In this document: positions 33,062 through 43,512 of the stretch, in pieces
Layout of the letters: each line of letters opens with the position of its first letter
How positions within the stretch are numbered: the first letter of the stretch is position 1
From: an uncultured Pseudorhodobacter sp.
GTDB lineage: Bacteria > Pseudomonadota > Alphaproteobacteria > Rhodobacterales > Rhodobacteraceae
Reading direction: 5' to 3'
NCBI GenBank assembly: GCA_913062925.1
Contig: CAJXWJ010000024.1
Location: 1 to 47,283 of the forward strand
Length of the DNA stretch: 47,283 nucleotides
Notes under the pieces: generated by a model
What the model saw: only the letters and a program-made list of their open reading frames with translations
Told to the model about the DNA's origin: nothing
Databases searched by the model: none
Made by a program: the position numbers and the translations under genes

Positions 33062-34524
33062 AAGATCGCTTCGGCCGCATGCTTGCCGGACAAGGCCGCC
33101 ATCGGCACCCCCGCTCCGGGATGCGCGCCGCCCCCCGCCAGATAAAGCCCCGTCAGCTTGCTGCGCGCGCGCGGCCGTTGAAAGCTTGCCAGCGCCCCCT
33201 GTGGACTGCGGCCGTAAAGCGCCCCCTGCGAGCCCGGAAACAGCGTCGCGAACCCCTGCGGCGTCATCAAGGCCTGATCGGGTGGCGCTTGGTCGAAGCT
33301 CAGCCCGAAGCGGGCCAGTTGCGGAAAGGTCTTGGCGCGACATTGTGATACCTCTTGCGGCGAAAGCGTGGATTTGGCCGGTGCGTTCATGATGATCTCG
33401 AACCGCTCGGGTCCGGTGGGGGGCTGCGCGCTGCGGTCTTGGGCGCAGACATAAAGCGTCGCTTCGTGCGGCATCTGCCCTGCGGCAAGGGGGCCGAATT
33501 CTTGCTGCGGATCGCTGCAAAAAAACACATTGTGATGAATCAGATCCATAGCACTTGGGGTGGCTGCAAAGCTCCAGACCCAAGCCGAGAGGCTGCGCGG
33601 ATGAGCGGTGGCAGGGCGCAGGGCTTGCTGCGCGCCATTGCCCAAAAGCCCCGCCAGAAGCGCCGCCGGATCGCCGTTAAACACCACCGCATCGCAAGAA
33701 TAGGTGCGGGTATCCGACAGTGCCACCCCCGTCACCCGCCCGGCTTGGCGCAGAATTTTCTGCGCAGCCAGCCCATATCTGATCTGCACCCCCAGCCGCG
33801 TGGCCAGATCCGCCAGCGCGCGCGCAAGCATGCCCATGCCGCCCTGCACCGCCCAGACGCCGCGCGCCTCGGCCTGCCAGATCAGCGACAGCACCGCAGG
33901 TGCTGTCTGCGGCAGCCCGCCCACATAGGTGGCATAGCGGCCAAACAGCTGGCGCAGGCGCGGGTCGCTAAAGCTGTGCTCAAGCTGGCGCGCAAGGCTG
34001 CGGTTGCGCAAAACCACGGGCCAGATTGCCGGAGATTTCAAGCTATTCAACGCGATAGCGCCAAGGTTTGGCTGTGCCGCCTGCATCATCGGCGCGTCAA
34101 AGGCGCGGTAAAGCTGATCGGTCAGGCGGTGAAAGCAGATAAATTCGGCCTCGGATTTTTGCCCCGAAAAGGCAGCAATCGCCGCCGCACTTGCCTCGGG
34201 GTCGGCAAAAAGATCAAGCCTGCTGCCATCGAGCCACCAATGCCGCGCAAGGATCGGCTGGGCAATCAGGGTTAGATGATCTTCCAACCGCTCGCCTGCG
34301 GCGCGAAACAGATCGTCAAAGACCGAGCGCAGCGTCAGCACGGTGGGGCCTGCATCAATCGGGCCTGCAAGGCTGGGCAAGCAGCGCATCTTGCCGCCCG
34401 GCGTCGCCTGCGCCTCGATCACCGTCACCTCTTGCCCCGCCAGCGCCAGCCGGATCGCCGCGCAAAGCCCGCCGATGCCCGCACCGATCACTGCAATTTT
34501 TAAGGCCTCTGGATGGCGCTGCAT
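32971..34524 (-). CDS. crtD: Hydroxyneurosporene / methoxyneurosporene desaturase
   Basis: A 517-residue CrtI-family FAD oxidoreductase with Rossmann GAGIGGLCAA (about 14-23), EAQATPGGKM and C-terminal GLYLAGGGAHPGAGVPMA. It desaturates the C3,4 position in the spheroidene pathway. The start has GGGGAG upstream. About 30 C-terminal codons are shared, out of frame, with the start of crtC. It is divergent from crtE, with paired PpsR sites between. Confidence 0.92.
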   Translation of the reverse strand: MQRHPEALKIAVIGAGIGGLCAAIRLALAGQEVTVIEAQATPGGKMRCLPSLAGPIDAGPTVLTLRSVFDDLFRAAGERLEDHLTLIAQPILARHWWLDGSRLDLFADPEASAAAIAAFSGQKSEAEFICFHRLTDQLYRAFDAPMMQAAQPNLGAIALNSLKSPAIWPVVLRNRSLARQLEHSFSDPRLRQLFGRYATYVGGLPQTAPAVLSLIWQAEARGVWAVQGGMGMLARALADLATRLGVQIRYGLAAQKILRQAGRVTGVALSDTRTYSCDAVVFNGDPAALLAGLLGNGAQQALRPATAHPRSLSAWVWSFAATPSAMDLIHHNVFFCSDPQQEFGPLAAGQMPHEATLYVCAQDRSAQPPTGPERFEIIMNAPAKSTLSPQEVSQCRAKTFPQLARFGLSFDQAPPDQALMTPQGFATLFPGSQGALYGRSPQGALASFQRPRARSKLTGLYLAGGGAHPGAGVPMAALSGKHAAEAILSDLTSALTSRQMAMPGGISTGSRPMGRAR

Positions 34525-34568
34525 TTTTAGATCTCCCCAAGTCTGATTGTTGACTCAAGTGAAGAAAC

Positions 34569-34610
34569 TGTCCAGTATGATTTACAGAAATCTGTCAACT
34601 TAAAGTGACA
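34569..34610. promoter_or_regulatory. Tandem PpsR/CrtJ sites in the crtD-crtE divergent region
   Basis: Two TGT-N12-ACA sites: TGTccagtatgatttACA (34569-34586) and TGTcaacttaaagtgACA (34593-34610), separated by 6 bp. They can serve both crtDC and crtEF-bchCXYZ-puf. The TTAAAGTGACA part is shared with the second bchC site. Confidence 0.85.
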
Positions 34611-34642
34611 ACTGGTCTAACCCAGCGGCGAAAGGGAATTTC

Positions 34643-35527
34643 ATGTCGATCACGGCGCGATTGGATGCTGCCACGGCTTCGGTGATAGCGCGGGCGATGG
34701 GTGGGGCGGATGCGCCCAGCAAATTGGCCTCGGCGCTGCATTATGCGGTGACGCCGGGTGGGGCGCGGATCAGGCCGACGATCCTGTTGTCGGTCGCGAT
34801 GGCCTGCGGCGATGATCGCCCCGCGCTGGCCGATGCGGCGGCGGTGGCGCTCGAGCTGATCCACTGCGCCAGCCTTGTGCATGACGATCTGCCCTGCTTT
34901 GACGACGCCGATCTGCGCCGTGGCAAGCCCAGCCTGCACCGCGCCTATTCCGAGCCGCTGGCGGTGCTGGCGGGTGACAGCCTGATCGTGCTGGGCTTTG
35001 ATGTGCTGGCCGAGGCTGCTGGGGCAGATGCCGACCGCGCGCTCAAGCTGATCCGTGTGCTGTCCAAGCGCACCGGCATGCCGCATGGCATCTGCGCGGG
35101 GCAGGGCTGGGAAAGCGAGGCGCAGGTCAATCTGTCCGCCTATCACCGCGCCAAAACCGGGGCTTTGTTTATTGCAGCCACCCAGATGGGCGCGCTGGCC
35201 GCAGGGCAGGACGCCGAGCCTTGGGAGGAATTGGGCGCGCGGATTGGCGAGGCGTTTCAGGTGGCCGATGATCTGCGCGACGCGCTTTATGATGCCGAAA
35301 CCTTGGGCAAGCCCGTGGGCCAAGATGCCGCCCATGACCGCCCCAATGCGGTCAGCGCTTATGGCGTGCAGGGGGCGATCCGTCAGTTGAAGGATATTTT
35401 GGGCGGGGCCATTGCCTCGATTCCGTCTTGTCCGGGCGAGGCGATGCTGGCTGATATGGTGCGCCGCTATGCCGAACGCATGACCCCTGTTGCCCCCGTG
35501 CTGCATCAAGCTGCGGCGCGCCGCTGA
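34643..35527 (+). CDS. crtE: Geranylgeranyl diphosphate synthase
   Basis: A 294-residue prenyltransferase. The first aspartate-rich motif is [10 protein letters not shown] (about 79-88) and the second VADDLRD (about 209-215); GGARIRP binds the diphosphate. It supplies GGPP for carotenoids and the bacteriochlorophyll tail. The ATG follows AAAGGGAA. It is the first gene of the long crtEF-bchCXYZ-puf superoperon; crtF begins one base after its stop. Confidence 0.92.
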   Translation: MSITARLDAATASVIARAMGGADAPSKLASALHYAVTPGGARIRPTILLSVAMACGDDRPALADAAAVALELIHCASLVHDDLPCFDDADLRRGKPSLHRAYSEPLAVLAGDSLIVLGFDVLAEAAGADADRALKLIRVLSKRTGMPHGICAGQGWESEAQVNLSAYHRAKTGALFIAATQMGALAAGQDAEPWEELGARIGEAFQVADDLRDALYDAETLGKPVGQDAAHDRPNAVSAYGVQGAIRQLKDILGGAIASIPSCPGEAMLADMVRRYAERMTPVAPVLHQAAARR

Positions 35528-35528
35528 T

Positions 35529-36653
35529 ATGGTTGCTTTACTCGATGTGAAATCTGCGCCGCGCGACTGGCTGTTGCGGCTTGCCGCCTCGCGCAAATTT
35601 CAGTCCTGGGCGGCGCGGGTGCCGCTGCTGCGGCGCGTTGCGCGGGCTGAAGGGGCTGCGATGTTTGATCTGGTCGCGGGCTTTGTGAATGCGCAAGTGC
35701 TGATGGCCTTGGTGGAGCTGAATATCTTGGCGCTGCTGCTGCGTGGGCCGGTCGAAGTGCGGCAGGTGGCGGGCATTTGTGCGGTGCAAGAAGACCGCAT
35801 GCAGGTTTTGCTGCAAGCGGGCGCGGGGCTTGGGCTGCTGAAACGGCACCGCGATGGCCGCTTTGGCTTAAGTTTGCGCGGCGCTGCCCTGTTGGGCGTG
35901 CCGGGGCTCGAGGCGATGATCCGGCACCACCGCGCGCTTTATGCCGATTTGGCCGATCCGGTGGCGTTTTTGCGCGGCGGCCAGCAGACCCAGCTTTCGC
36001 AATTCTGGCCCTATGTCTTTGGCGCCGAGGGCGCGCGCGATGCGGCGGTGACAGCGACCTATTCAACGCTGATGGCGCAAAGTCAGGTGCTGGTGGCCGA
36101 GGATACTTTGGCGATGGTCAATCTGTCGGGGGTCAAGCGGCTGATGGATGTCGGCGGCGGCACTGGTGCGTTTTTGGCGGCGGTGGCGGTGGCGCATCCG
36201 CAGATGCAGCTTGATCTATTGGACCTGCCCGCAGTGTTGCTTGGCGCGCAGGCGCAGCTGGCTCAGGTGGGGCTAGAGGCGCGCGTCACTCTGCGGCCCG
36301 GCAGCTTTCGCGACGAGGCTTTGCCGCAGGGGGCCGATGCGATCAGCCTGGTGCGGGTGCTTTACGATCATGATGATTCGACCGTGGCGCGCTTGCTGGC
36401 GGCTGTTTACGCCGCATTGCCTGCGGGGGGGCGGCTTGTGATCTCGGAGCCAATGTCGGGCGGGGCGGTTCCTGATCGCAGCACCGATGTGTATTTTGCA
36501 ATTTACACTTTGGCGATGCAAACTGGCCGCACCCGCTCTGCTGCCGAGATTTCGGCGCTTCTTCAGGCTGCTGGCTTTGTAAATATCTGTTCTAAAACAG
36601 GTTTTCGTCCATTTGTCACTTCGGTTGTCACCGCAGAGCGCGCGGGTCTCTAA
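35529..36653 (+). CDS. crtF: Demethylspheroidene / hydroxyneurosporene O-methyltransferase
   Basis: A 374-residue SAM-dependent methyltransferase of the plant-O-methyltransferase type. An N-terminal dimerisation/winged-helix part (about 40-125) precedes the SAM motif DVGGGTGAF (207-215) and the [11 protein letters not shown] segment. It methylates the 1-hydroxyl of spheroidene-pathway carotenoids. The ATG at 35529 is just after the crtE TGA; the upstream open frame lies within crtE and is ignored. Confidence 0.9.
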   Translation: MVALLDVKSAPRDWLLRLAASRKFQSWAARVPLLRRVARAEGAAMFDLVAGFVNAQVLMALVELNILALLLRGPVEVRQVAGICAVQEDRMQVLLQAGAGLGLLKRHRDGRFGLSLRGAALLGVPGLEAMIRHHRALYADLADPVAFLRGGQQTQLSQFWPYVFGAEGARDAAVTATYSTLMAQSQVLVAEDTLAMVNLSGVKRLMDVGGGTGAFLAAVAVAHPQMQLDLLDLPAVLLGAQAQLAQVGLEARVTLRPGSFRDEALPQGADAISLVRVLYDHDDSTVARLLAAVYAALPAGGRLVISEPMSGGAVPDRSTDVYFAIYTLAMQTGRTRSAAEISALLQAAGFVNICSKTGFRPFVTSVVTAERAGL

Positions 36654-36670
36654 AGAGTTCTTTGCAAAAG

Positions 36671-36714
36671 TGTCTATTTTATTTGACAGATGTTACTGTA
36701 AGTTTAAAGTGACA
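36671..36714 (+). promoter_or_regulatory. bchC promoter with tandem PpsR/CrtJ sites
   Basis: TGTctattttatttgACA (36671-36688) and TGTaagtttaaagtgACA (36697-36714) are separated by exactly 8 bp, the spacing I recall for the classical R. capsulatus bchC operator. A consensus -35 TTGACA (36683-36688) lies at the end of the first site, with TAAAGT (36705-36710) as a possible -10 at 16 bp inside the second, so repressor binding would occlude RNA polymerase. Confidence 0.85.
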
Positions 36715-36778
36715 TATAGGAAGTGACATTCGACAGAATCTGCTCTTGGGTTCTTACAAGCTGTCACGGGGAGAGATC

Positions 36779-37735
36779 GTGAAAACCAACGCCGTCATCT
36801 TGTCTGGCCCAAAAGACCTCGCCCTTGGCGCGGTGGCGCTGATGCGTCCGGCGGCGGGCGATGTGGTGGTTGCGGTGGCGCATTCGGGGATTTCGACCGG
36901 CACGGAAAAGCTGTTCTGGTCTGGCACGATGCCGCCCTTTCCGGGCATGGGCTATCCTTTGGTGCCGGGCTATGAGGCGGCCGGAGAGGTTGTTGAAGCG
37001 GGCGCCGAGTCGGGCTTTAGCGTCGGCGACCACGTTTTTGTGCCGGGGGCGAATTGCTTTGAGGCCAATGAAGCAGGCCCCGTGCGCGGCCTGTTTGGTG
37101 CGGCTTCGCAGCTTTTGGTGACGCAGGGTGCGCGGGTGACGCGGATTGATCCGGGCTTTGGCGCGCAGGGGGCTTTGCTTGCGCTGGCTGCCACCGCGCG
37201 GCATGCGCTTGCAGGTTTTGACCGTGCGCTGCCCGATCTGATTGTGGGTCACGGCGTTCTGGGCCGGCTTTTGGCGCGGCTGACCGTGGCCGCGGGCGCG
37301 CCTGCCCCCACGGTGTGGGAGACGAATTCTGCCCGTCACGCCGGTGCCATGGGCTACGAGGTTGTGCAGCCTGACGCCGATCCGCGCCGCGATTATAAGG
37401 CGATCTATGATGCCTCGGGCGCGCCGGATTTGCTGAACACGCTGATCGGCCGTATCGCCAAGGGCGGCGAAGTGGTGCTGGCGGGGTTTTACACAGCGCC
37501 TTTGTCCTTCAACTTTCCACCCGCTTTCATGAAAGAAGCCCGTCTGCGCATCGCCGCAGAATGGGCGGCTGATGATCTGACCGCGACAAGGCAACTTGTT
37601 GAATCGGGGGCGCTTTCCCTAGACGGGCTGATCACACATACCGCCCGCGCCGATCAGGCGACCGGCGCTTACGAGACGGCATTTACCGATCCTGACTGCT
37701 TGAAAATGATCCTCGACTGGAGGGGCCACGCATGA
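36779..37735 (+). CDS. bchC: 3-hydroxyethyl bacteriochlorophyllide a dehydrogenase
   Basis: A 318-residue MDR-superfamily oxidoreductase that oxidises the C3 hydroxyethyl group to acetyl in bacteriochlorophyll a synthesis. It starts at GTG ([15 protein letters not shown]...) with GGGGAG upstream; the frame continues back to 36746 but homologues begin here. Conserved features are [26 protein letters not shown] and [13 protein letters not shown]. bchX begins in its stop (ATGA). Confidence 0.92.
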   Translation: MKTNAVILSGPKDLALGAVALMRPAAGDVVVAVAHSGISTGTEKLFWSGTMPPFPGMGYPLVPGYEAAGEVVEAGAESGFSVGDHVFVPGANCFEANEAGPVRGLFGAASQLLVTQGARVTRIDPGFGAQGALLALAATARHALAGFDRALPDLIVGHGVLGRLLARLTVAAGAPAPTVWETNSARHAGAMGYEVVQPDADPRRDYKAIYDASGAPDLLNTLIGRIAKGGEVVLAGFYTAPLSFNFPPAFMKEARLRIAAEWAADDLTATRQLVESGALSLDGLITHTARADQATGAYETAFTDPDCLKMILDWRGHA

Positions 37736-38733
37736 CTCTTGATATTCCAAATCTGAAAGATTTCGACGCGCGCTTGCGTGAAGAGGCCGCCGAACCGACA
37801 CTAGAGGTGCCGCAAGGCGAGCCGACCAAAAAGACCCAGATCATCGCGATCTATGGCAAGGGCGGCATCGGCAAAAGCTTTACGCTGGCCAACCTAAGCC
37901 ACATGATGGCCGAGATGGGCAAGCGGGTGCTGCTGATTGGCTGCGATCCGAAATCGGATACCACCAGCCTGCTGTTTGGCGGCAAGGCCTGCCCGACGAT
38001 TATTGAAACTTCGACCAAGAAAAAGCTGGCCGGAGAAGAAGTTAAGATCGGCGACGTCTGCTTTAAACGCGGCGGCGTCTTTGCGATGGAGCTGGGCGGC
38101 CCAGAGGTTGGGCGCGGCTGCGGCGGGCGCGGGATCATCCACGGCTTTGAGCTGTTGGAAAAGCTGGGGTTCCACGATTGGGACTTTGACTATGTGCTGC
38201 TTGATTTCCTTGGCGATGTGGTCTGCGGCGGCTTTGGCCTGCCGATTGCCCGCGATATGGCGCAAAAGGTCATTCTTGTTGCCTCGAACGATTTGCAAAG
38301 CCTTTATGTTGCCAACAACGTCTGCTCGGCCGTGGAATATTTCCGCCGTTTGGGCGGCAATGTCGGCATCGCAGGCCTGGTGATCAATAAGGATGATGGC
38401 ACGGGCGAGGCGGCTGCCTTTGCCGAAACCGTCGGCATCCCCGTGCTGGCCGCGATCCCGCAAGACGAAGATCTGCGCCGGAAAAGCGCGAATTATCAGA
38501 TCGTTGGCAGCTATGAAAGCCAATGGGGTCCGATGTTTGCAAGCCTTGCCGAGGCTGTGGCTTTGGCCCCTCCGGTGCGCCCGACACCTGTGTCGCAAGA
38601 CGGGCTTTTGGCGCTGTTCTCTGCCGAAGTCACCGGCGCCGATTTCGTGCTGACCCCTGCCACCGACGCCGATATGCGCGGCAAAAACGCGGTCGAGAAG
38701 AAATCTCTGGAAGTGGTCTACGACAATGTTTGA
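37732..38733 (+). CDS. bchX: Chlorophyllide a reductase iron protein
   Basis: A 333-residue NifH-like ATPase of chlorophyllide a oxidoreductase (COR), which reduces the C7-C8 bond of ring B. The P-loop GKGGIGKS is at 42-49. The [4Fe-4S] cysteines that bridge the dimer are C130 (GRGCGGRG) and C165 (DVVCGGF). Nucleotide-switch segment GCDPKSDTT is at 70-78. Its last codons overlap a 24-codon mini-ORF leading to bchY. Confidence 0.95.
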   Translation: MTLDIPNLKDFDARLREEAAEPTLEVPQGEPTKKTQIIAIYGKGGIGKSFTLANLSHMMAEMGKRVLLIGCDPKSDTTSLLFGGKACPTIIETSTKKKLAGEEVKIGDVCFKRGGVFAMELGGPEVGRGCGGRGIIHGFELLEKLGFHDWDFDYVLLDFLGDVVCGGFGLPIARDMAQKVILVASNDLQSLYVANNVCSAVEYFRRLGGNVGIAGLVINKDDGTGEAAAFAETVGIPVLAAIPQDEDLRRKSANYQIVGSYESQWGPMFASLAEAVALAPPVRPTPVSQDGLLALFSAEVTGADFVLTPATDADMRGKNAVEKKSLEVVYDNV

Positions 38734-38797
38734 TCTGGAAACCCTTGCCAAATTGGAAGCCGCTTTGCAGCGCTTGACCCGAGAGGCCCGCAGATGA
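38726..38797 (+). CDS. Mini-ORF bridging bchX and bchY (23 residues)
   Basis: ATG at 38726 lies 8 nt before the end of bchX and the TGA overlaps the bchY ATG by 4 nt (ATGA). The predicted peptide ([14 protein letters not shown], then QRLTREARR) is short and amphipathic with a heptad-like Leu pattern. The simplest role is translational coupling of bchX to bchY across an otherwise untranslated 60 nt. It could also be a chance frame. Homology unknown. Confidence 0.35.
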   Translation: MFDLETLAKLEAALQRLTREARR

Positions 38798-40365
38798 GCG
38801 AAGCCGTTTATGACAGCAGCCAAGACACGCCGCTGACGCAAGTGCAGGGGCAAGATTTGCCCGAAGCTGCGCTTGCGGCTGCGCCTGTGGATGGCATGGG
38901 CTGTCATGCCGGTGCTGCGACGATGCAAGAGGCCGCGCGTGCGGCCGGCAATTCAGAGCTTTTAGACCAATACGCCCGCGATTACCCGCAGGGCCCGCAT
39001 GACAAGCCGCAAAGCATGTGTCCGGCCTTTGGCTCGCTGCGCGTGGGTCTGCGGATGCGGCGGGTGGCGACGGTGCTTTCGGGCTCGGCTTGCTGCGTTT
39101 ATGGCCTGACCTTTGTCAGCCATTTTTACGGTGCGCGCCGCTCGGTGGGCTATGTGCCGTTCAATTCGGAATCTTTGGTCACCGGCAAGCTGTTCGAAGA
39201 TATTCGCGACGCAGTGCACGAGCTGGCCGATCCTGCCACCAATGACGCGATTGTGGTGACAAATCTTTGCGTGCCGACGGCCTCGGGTGTGCCGCTGAAA
39301 CTGCTGCCAAGCGAGATCAACGGCGTGCGAATTGTCGGCATTGATGTGCCCGGCTTTGGCATCCCGACCCATGCCGAGGCCAAGGATGTCTTGGCCGGTG
39401 CCATGCTGAAATATGCCCGCGCCGAGGTTGAGGCAGGCCCCGTGCAGGCCCCTGCAAGTGGGCGCAGCGATCGCCCTGCGGTGGCGCTGTTGGGCGAGAT
39501 GTTTCCCGCCGATCCGATGATGATTGGTGCGATGCTGGCCCCCTTGGGCTTGGCCGCGGGGCCTGTTGTGCCTTGCCGCGAATGGCGCGAGCTTTATGCA
39601 GCGCTTGACTGCGGCGTGGTTGCGGCGATCCATCCGTTCTACACCGCTTCGGTGCGCGAATTTCAGGCCGCAGGCCGCAAGATTGTGGGCTCGGCCCCCG
39701 TCGGCCTTGATGGCACCGCCGCTTGGCTTGCCGCGATTGGCGAGGCTTATGGCATTGATCCCGCGCGGGTTGCCGCTGCCCAAAACGCGTTTTTGCCCGC
39801 GATCAAGGCCGCGCTTGCGGCGCATCCGATCAAGGGGCGTATCACGCTCTCGGGCTATGAAGGGTCCGAGCTGTTGGTGGCGCGTTTGCTGATCGAAAGC
39901 GGCGCAGAGGTGCCCTATGTCGGCACCGCTTGCCCGAAAACGCCTTGGAGCGCGCCAGATCTGGATTGGCTGGAAGCGCGCGGCGTCAAAGTGAAATTCC
40001 GCGCCAGTCTGGAAGATGATTGCGCCGCGATGGAAGCGGTCAAGCCTGATCTGGCGGTGGGGACAACCCCGCTGGTGCAAAAGGCAAAACAGCTTGCGAT
40101 TCCATCGCTTTACTTCACCAACCTGATCTCGGCACGCCCGCTGATGGGGCCAGCAGGGGCAGGGTCTTTGGGTCAGGTGGTGAATGCAGCCATTGCCGGG
40201 CGCGCGCGGATGGAGGGGATGAAAACCTTCTTTGAAGGCGTGGGTCAAGGCGACACCGCTGGCATCTGGGAAGGCGCACCGAACCTGCGGCCTGATTTCC
40301 GTGCGCTGCATCAAAAGAAACTGGATCGGGCGGCGAAAGCGGCCAAAGCAGAGGAGATGATCTGA
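38794..40365 (+). CDS. bchY: Chlorophyllide a reductase subunit Y
   Basis: A 523-residue NifD-like subunit of the COR catalytic component. With BchZ it holds the [4Fe-4S] NB cluster and chlorophyllide. Cysteines near the start ([24 protein letters not shown]) and the [14 protein letters not shown] segment match the family. GAGAGG is upstream of the ATG. The bchZ ATG overlaps its stop (TGATG). Confidence 0.94.
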   Translation: MSEAVYDSSQDTPLTQVQGQDLPEAALAAAPVDGMGCHAGAATMQEAARAAGNSELLDQYARDYPQGPHDKPQSMCPAFGSLRVGLRMRRVATVLSGSACCVYGLTFVSHFYGARRSVGYVPFNSESLVTGKLFEDIRDAVHELADPATNDAIVVTNLCVPTASGVPLKLLPSEINGVRIVGIDVPGFGIPTHAEAKDVLAGAMLKYARAEVEAGPVQAPASGRSDRPAVALLGEMFPADPMMIGAMLAPLGLAAGPVVPCREWRELYAALDCGVVAAIHPFYTASVREFQAAGRKIVGSAPVGLDGTAAWLAAIGEAYGIDPARVAAAQNAFLPAIKAALAAHPIKGRITLSGYEGSELLVARLLIESGAEVPYVGTACPKTPWSAPDLDWLEARGVKVKFRASLEDDCAAMEAVKPDLAVGTTPLVQKAKQLAIPSLYFTNLISARPLMGPAGAGSLGQVVNAAIAGRARMEGMKTFFEGVGQGDTAGIWEGAPNLRPDFRALHQKKLDRAAKAAKAEEMI

Positions 40366-41843
40366 TGCTGATCCAAGATCACGACCGCGCGGGCGGCTAT
40401 TGGGGGGCGGTTTACGCCTTTTGTGCGGTCAAGGGGCTGCAAGTGGTGATCGACGGTCCGGTGGGCTGCGAAAACCTGCCGGTAACTTCTGTTCTGCACT
40501 ATACCGACGCGCTGCCGCCGCATGAATTGCCGATCGTGGTCACCGGGCTTGGCGAAGAAGAGCTGGGCCGTGACGGCACCGAAGGCGCGATGATGCGGGC
40601 GTGGAAAACGCTTGATCCGGCGCTGCCTGCGGTGGTGGTCACCGGCTCGATTGCCGAGATGATCGGCGGCGGTGTCACCCCGATGGGCACCAATATTCAG
40701 CGGTTCTTGCCGCGCACCATCGACGAAGACCAATGGCAGACCGCTGACCGCGCGATGACTTGGATCTTTACCGAATTTGGCATGACCAAGGGCCGGATGC
40801 CGCCCGAGGCCATTCGCGAAGCGGGGGCTAAACCTCGGGTCAATATTCTGGGGCCGATGTATGGCGTGTTCAACATGGCGTCAGATCTGCACGAAATCCG
40901 CCGCATGGTCGAAGCCATGGGCGCCGAGGTCAATATGGTGATGCCCTTGGGCGCGCATGTGGCCGAGATGCGCAATCTGGTCAATGCCGACGTCAATATC
41001 GTGATGTACCGCGAATTTGGCCGGGGCTTGGCGGAAGTTTTGGGCAAGCCCTATCTGCAAGCGCCCTTTGGCATCGACAGCACAACCGCGTTTTTGCGCA
41101 AATTGGGCGAGCTGTTGGGGCTGGACCCTGAACCCTTTATCGCGCGCGAAAAGCATTCGACGCTGAAACCGGTTTGGGATCTGTGGCGCTCGGTCACGCA
41201 AGATTTCTTTGCCACTGCCTCTTTTGGTATTGTGGCGACTGAAACCTATGCGCGCGGCATCCGCCATTATCTGGAAACCGATCTGGGCCTGCCTTGCGCC
41301 TTTGCGATTGCGCGCGTGCCGGGCAAAAAGACCAACAACGAGGCGGTGCGCGGCTTGCTTAAGCAGCATCGGCCCTTGGTGGTGATGGGCTCGATCAACG
41401 AGAAAATGTATCTGGCAGAGATGAAGGGCGGCTTTGGCCCTGCGCCAAGTTTCATTCCGGCCTCGTTCCCGGGTGCTGCGATCCGCCGCGCGGTGGGCAC
41501 GCCGATGATGGGCTATTCGGGTGCGGTCTGGGTGTTGCAAGAGGTGTGCAATTGCCTGTTTGACGCGCTGTTTCATATTTTGCCGCTGGGCACCGAGATG
41601 GACTCGGCCGCGGCCACCCCGACAACGCTGCGGCGCGATTTCCCTTGGGATGTCGACGCACAGGCGGCTTTGGACCGAATTGTAAATACGCACCCGATTT
41701 TGACCCGTATTTCTGCGGCGCGCGCCCTGCGCGATGCGGCAGAAAAAGCAGCGCTTGATCAAGGCGCCGAACGGGTGGTGCGCGAAACCGTGGAGGCTTT
41801 GCCAGGGGCACAGTTTTCACAAACTGAAGGAGAACGCGGATGA
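40365..41843 (+). CDS. bchZ: Chlorophyllide a reductase subunit Z
   Basis: A 492-residue NifK-like COR subunit that pairs with BchY. Family blocks include [52 protein letters not shown] and [17 protein letters not shown]. In Rhodobacter the promoter of the puf operon lies within the end of bchZ; I could not pick out a clear promoter by eye. pufQ starts in its stop codon (ATGA). Confidence 0.94.
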   Translation: MLIQDHDRAGGYWGAVYAFCAVKGLQVVIDGPVGCENLPVTSVLHYTDALPPHELPIVVTGLGEEELGRDGTEGAMMRAWKTLDPALPAVVVTGSIAEMIGGGVTPMGTNIQRFLPRTIDEDQWQTADRAMTWIFTEFGMTKGRMPPEAIREAGAKPRVNILGPMYGVFNMASDLHEIRRMVEAMGAEVNMVMPLGAHVAEMRNLVNADVNIVMYREFGRGLAEVLGKPYLQAPFGIDSTTAFLRKLGELLGLDPEPFIAREKHSTLKPVWDLWRSVTQDFFATASFGIVATETYARGIRHYLETDLGLPCAFAIARVPGKKTNNEAVRGLLKQHRPLVVMGSINEKMYLAEMKGGFGPAPSFIPASFPGAAIRRAVGTPMMGYSGAVWVLQEVCNCLFDALFHILPLGTEMDSAAATPTTLRRDFPWDVDAQAALDRIVNTHPILTRISAARALRDAAEKAALDQGAERVVRETVEALPGAQFSQTEGERG

Positions 41844-42061
41844 GCGACTATACCGTCAACGGCGACACGCAGCATGTCAAACGGGTGCATAAGGCCGAGT
41901 TTTTCGTCTATTTCGCGCTGATCTTCAGCCTTGCGCTGCCCTTGCATGTGCTGGGCTGGAGCTTTCAGACCATCCGCCACGCCAAGCTGCCGAGGCTTAG
42001 TCCTCTGACGCGGGCCTGGAAGGATGCACGGGCGGTGACGCCCATGATTTTCCGCGGCTAG
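41840..42061 (+). CDS. pufQ: PufQ, bacteriochlorophyll synthesis/assembly factor
   Basis: A 73-residue protein with a single hydrophobic span (about 20-41) and basic flanks ([29 protein letters not shown], then RHAKLPR). PufQ in Rhodobacter promotes bacteriochlorophyll precursor flow; its exact action is not settled. It overlaps bchZ and precedes pufB by 119 nt containing two hairpins. Confidence 0.9.
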   Translation: MSDYTVNGDTQHVKRVHKAEFFVYFALIFSLALPLHVLGWSFQTIRHAKLPRLSPLTRAWKDARAVTPMIFRG

Positions 42062-42080
42062 TCCGCGACAACAGCATTCG

Positions 42081-42151
42081 CCTGCACCCTTTGGGGCAGG
42101 TGAAACATCGGAGGGGCATTCCGCCCACCGTGGCCCGGCCGCAGGGAATGC
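42081..42151 (+). other. RNA hairpins between pufQ and pufB
   Basis: Two inverted repeats: CCTGC...GCAGG (42081-42100) and GCATTCC...GGAATGC (42116-42151). They sit in the pufQ-pufB spacer, where processing generates the stable pufBA message in Rhodobacter. They are probable 5' stabilisers or cleavage determinants of that segment. Confidence 0.55.
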
Positions 42152-42180
42152 GGCGTCAGTCCGACTATCCGGAGGGTAAT

Positions 42181-42330
42181 ATGGCTGATAAATCCGACCT
42201 GTCCTTCACAGGTCTTACCGACCAGCAGGCGCAAGAGTTGCACTCGGTCTACATGAGCGGGCTTTGGTTGTTTGTGACCATCGCCGTTGTTGCTCATTTG
42301 GCAGTGTACATCTGGCGTCCGTGGTTCTGA
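42181..42330 (+). CDS. pufB: LH1 beta polypeptide
   Basis: A 49-residue single-span antenna protein, almost the R. sphaeroides sequence. The bacteriochlorophyll-ligating histidine is in [14 protein letters not shown] (H39), with a second conserved histidine in [18 protein letters not shown] precedes the ATG. The coding frame extends upstream without support. Confidence 0.96.
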   Translation: MADKSDLSFTGLTDQQAQELHSVYMSGLWLFVTIAVVAHLAVYIWRPWF

Positions 42331-42343
42331 GGGGGAAATAGAG

Positions 42344-42526
42344 ATGAGCAAGTTCTACAAGATCTGGCTGATTTTCGATCCTCGGCGCGTTTTTGTGGCA
42401 CAGGGCGTGTTCCTGTTCCTCTTGGCCGCGATGATCCACCTCGTGCTGCTGTCTACACCCGCCTACAACTGGTTTGACATCGCAACAGCAAAGCATGGCT
42501 ATGCTGCTGAGATGCCAGCCAACTAA
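42344..42526 (+). CDS. pufA: LH1 alpha polypeptide
   Basis: A 60-residue single-span antenna protein beginning [17 protein letters not shown]. The bacteriochlorophyll ligand is the histidine in [11 protein letters not shown] (H32). With PufB it forms the ring around the reaction centre. Its ATG lies 13 nt after the pufB stop, with a good GGGGGAA region. Confidence 0.96.
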   Translation: MSKFYKIWLIFDPRRVFVAQGVFLFLLAAMIHLVLLSTPAYNWFDIATAKHGYAAEMPAN

Positions 42527-42540
42527 GGCGACACAACCCC

Positions 42541-42574
42541 TTGGTGCGGGCGGTCCTTGGTTCGGCCGCACCAA
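42541..42574 (+). other. Stabilising hairpin in the pufA-pufL spacer
   Basis: A perfect 9-bp stem (TTGGTGCGG / CCGCACCAA) closes a 16-nt loop 14 nt after pufA. In Rhodobacter a hairpin at this place blocks 3' decay, so pufBA mRNA outlasts pufLM and LH1 exceeds the reaction centre in amount. There is no U-tract, so it is not a classical terminator. Confidence 0.8.
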
Positions 42575-42663
42575 ATCACCCAGTTCAGAGGAACACCTGA
42601 CGGTCCCGCCGCGCGTTTTTTGTGTGGATATCGGTTGACCCGTCCAATGGCGGAGAGGGAAGC

Positions 42664-43512
42664 ATGGCACTGCTCAGCTTCGAACGGAAATATCGCGTGC
42701 CTGGTGGCACGCTTGTCGGCGGCAACCTTTTCGACTTTTGGGTCGGACCGTTTTATGTCGGCTTTTTTGGGGTTACGACCTTTTTCTTTGCAGCGCTTGG
42801 CACTTTGCTGATCTTTTATGGTGCTGCGATGGGTCCAACCTGGAACCCTTGGCTGGTGACGATTAACCCGCCAGTGGTCGAGAATGGCTTGGCCTTTGCC
42901 CCGCTGATGCAAGGCGGGCTTTGGCAGATCATCACCTTTTGCGCGATTGGCGCCTTTGTCAGCTGGGCGCTGCGCGAGGTCGAAATTTGCCGCAAGCTGG
43001 GGATTGGCCTGCATGTGCCGATCGCCTTTGGCGTGGCGATTTTCGCCTATGTGATGCTGGTGGTCATTCGACCAATCCTGATGGGATCTTGGGGCTATGC
43101 CTTTCCTTATGGCATCTTCAGCCATCTCGATTGGGTGTCCAACACCGGCTACACCTATGGCAATTTTCACTATAACCCCGTGCATATGCTGGCGGTGACC
43201 TTCTTTTTCACCAATGCTTTGGCGCTGTCGCTGCATGGCGGTCTGATCCTTTCTGCCGCCAATCCGGGCAAGGGCAAAGTGATGAAGACCCCCGATCACG
43301 AGGATACCTTCTTTCGTGATCTGATCGGCTATTCGGTCGGCACTTTGGGTATTCACCGTTTGGGCATGCTGCTTGCGATGAACGCGGCCTTCTGGAGCGC
43401 TGTCTGCATCGGCATCTCGGGCACGATCTGGTTTGATCAATGGGTTGATTGGTGGAACTGGTGGTTGAACCTGCCGATCTGGGCCAATGTTCATGGAGGC
43501 ATAAATGGCTGA
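42664..43512 (+). CDS. pufL: Photosynthetic reaction centre L subunit
   Basis: A 282-residue five-span protein. Counting the initiator Met, histidines at 154, 174, 191 and 231 coincide exactly with L-H153, H173, H190 and H230 of R. sphaeroides (accessory BChl, special pair and iron ligands). Glu213, Asp214 and Ser224 correspond to L-E212, D213 and S223 of the QB proton pathway. All functional residues are present. pufM overlaps its end by 8 nt. Confidence 0.97.
   Translation: MALLSFERKYRVPGGTLVGGNLFDFWVGPFYVGFFGVTTFFFAALGTLLIFYGAAMGPTWNPWLVTINPPVVENGLAFAPLMQGGLWQIITFCAIGAFVSWALREVEICRKLGIGLHVPIAFGVAIFAYVMLVVIRPILMGSWGYAFPYGIFSHLDWVSNTGYTYGNFHYNPVHMLAVTFFFTNALALSLHGGLILSAANPGKGKVMKTPDHEDTFFRDLIGYSVGTLGIHRLGMLLAMNAAFWSAVCIGISGTIWFDQWVDWWNWWLNLPIWANVHGGING

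Noticed and set aside
32132-33583. Full-length 483-residue frame for crtC starting at 33583 or 33343
   Set aside because: The first 150 or so residues are an out-of-frame reading of crtD codons and do not resemble CrtC; only the part from about 33061 is supported.
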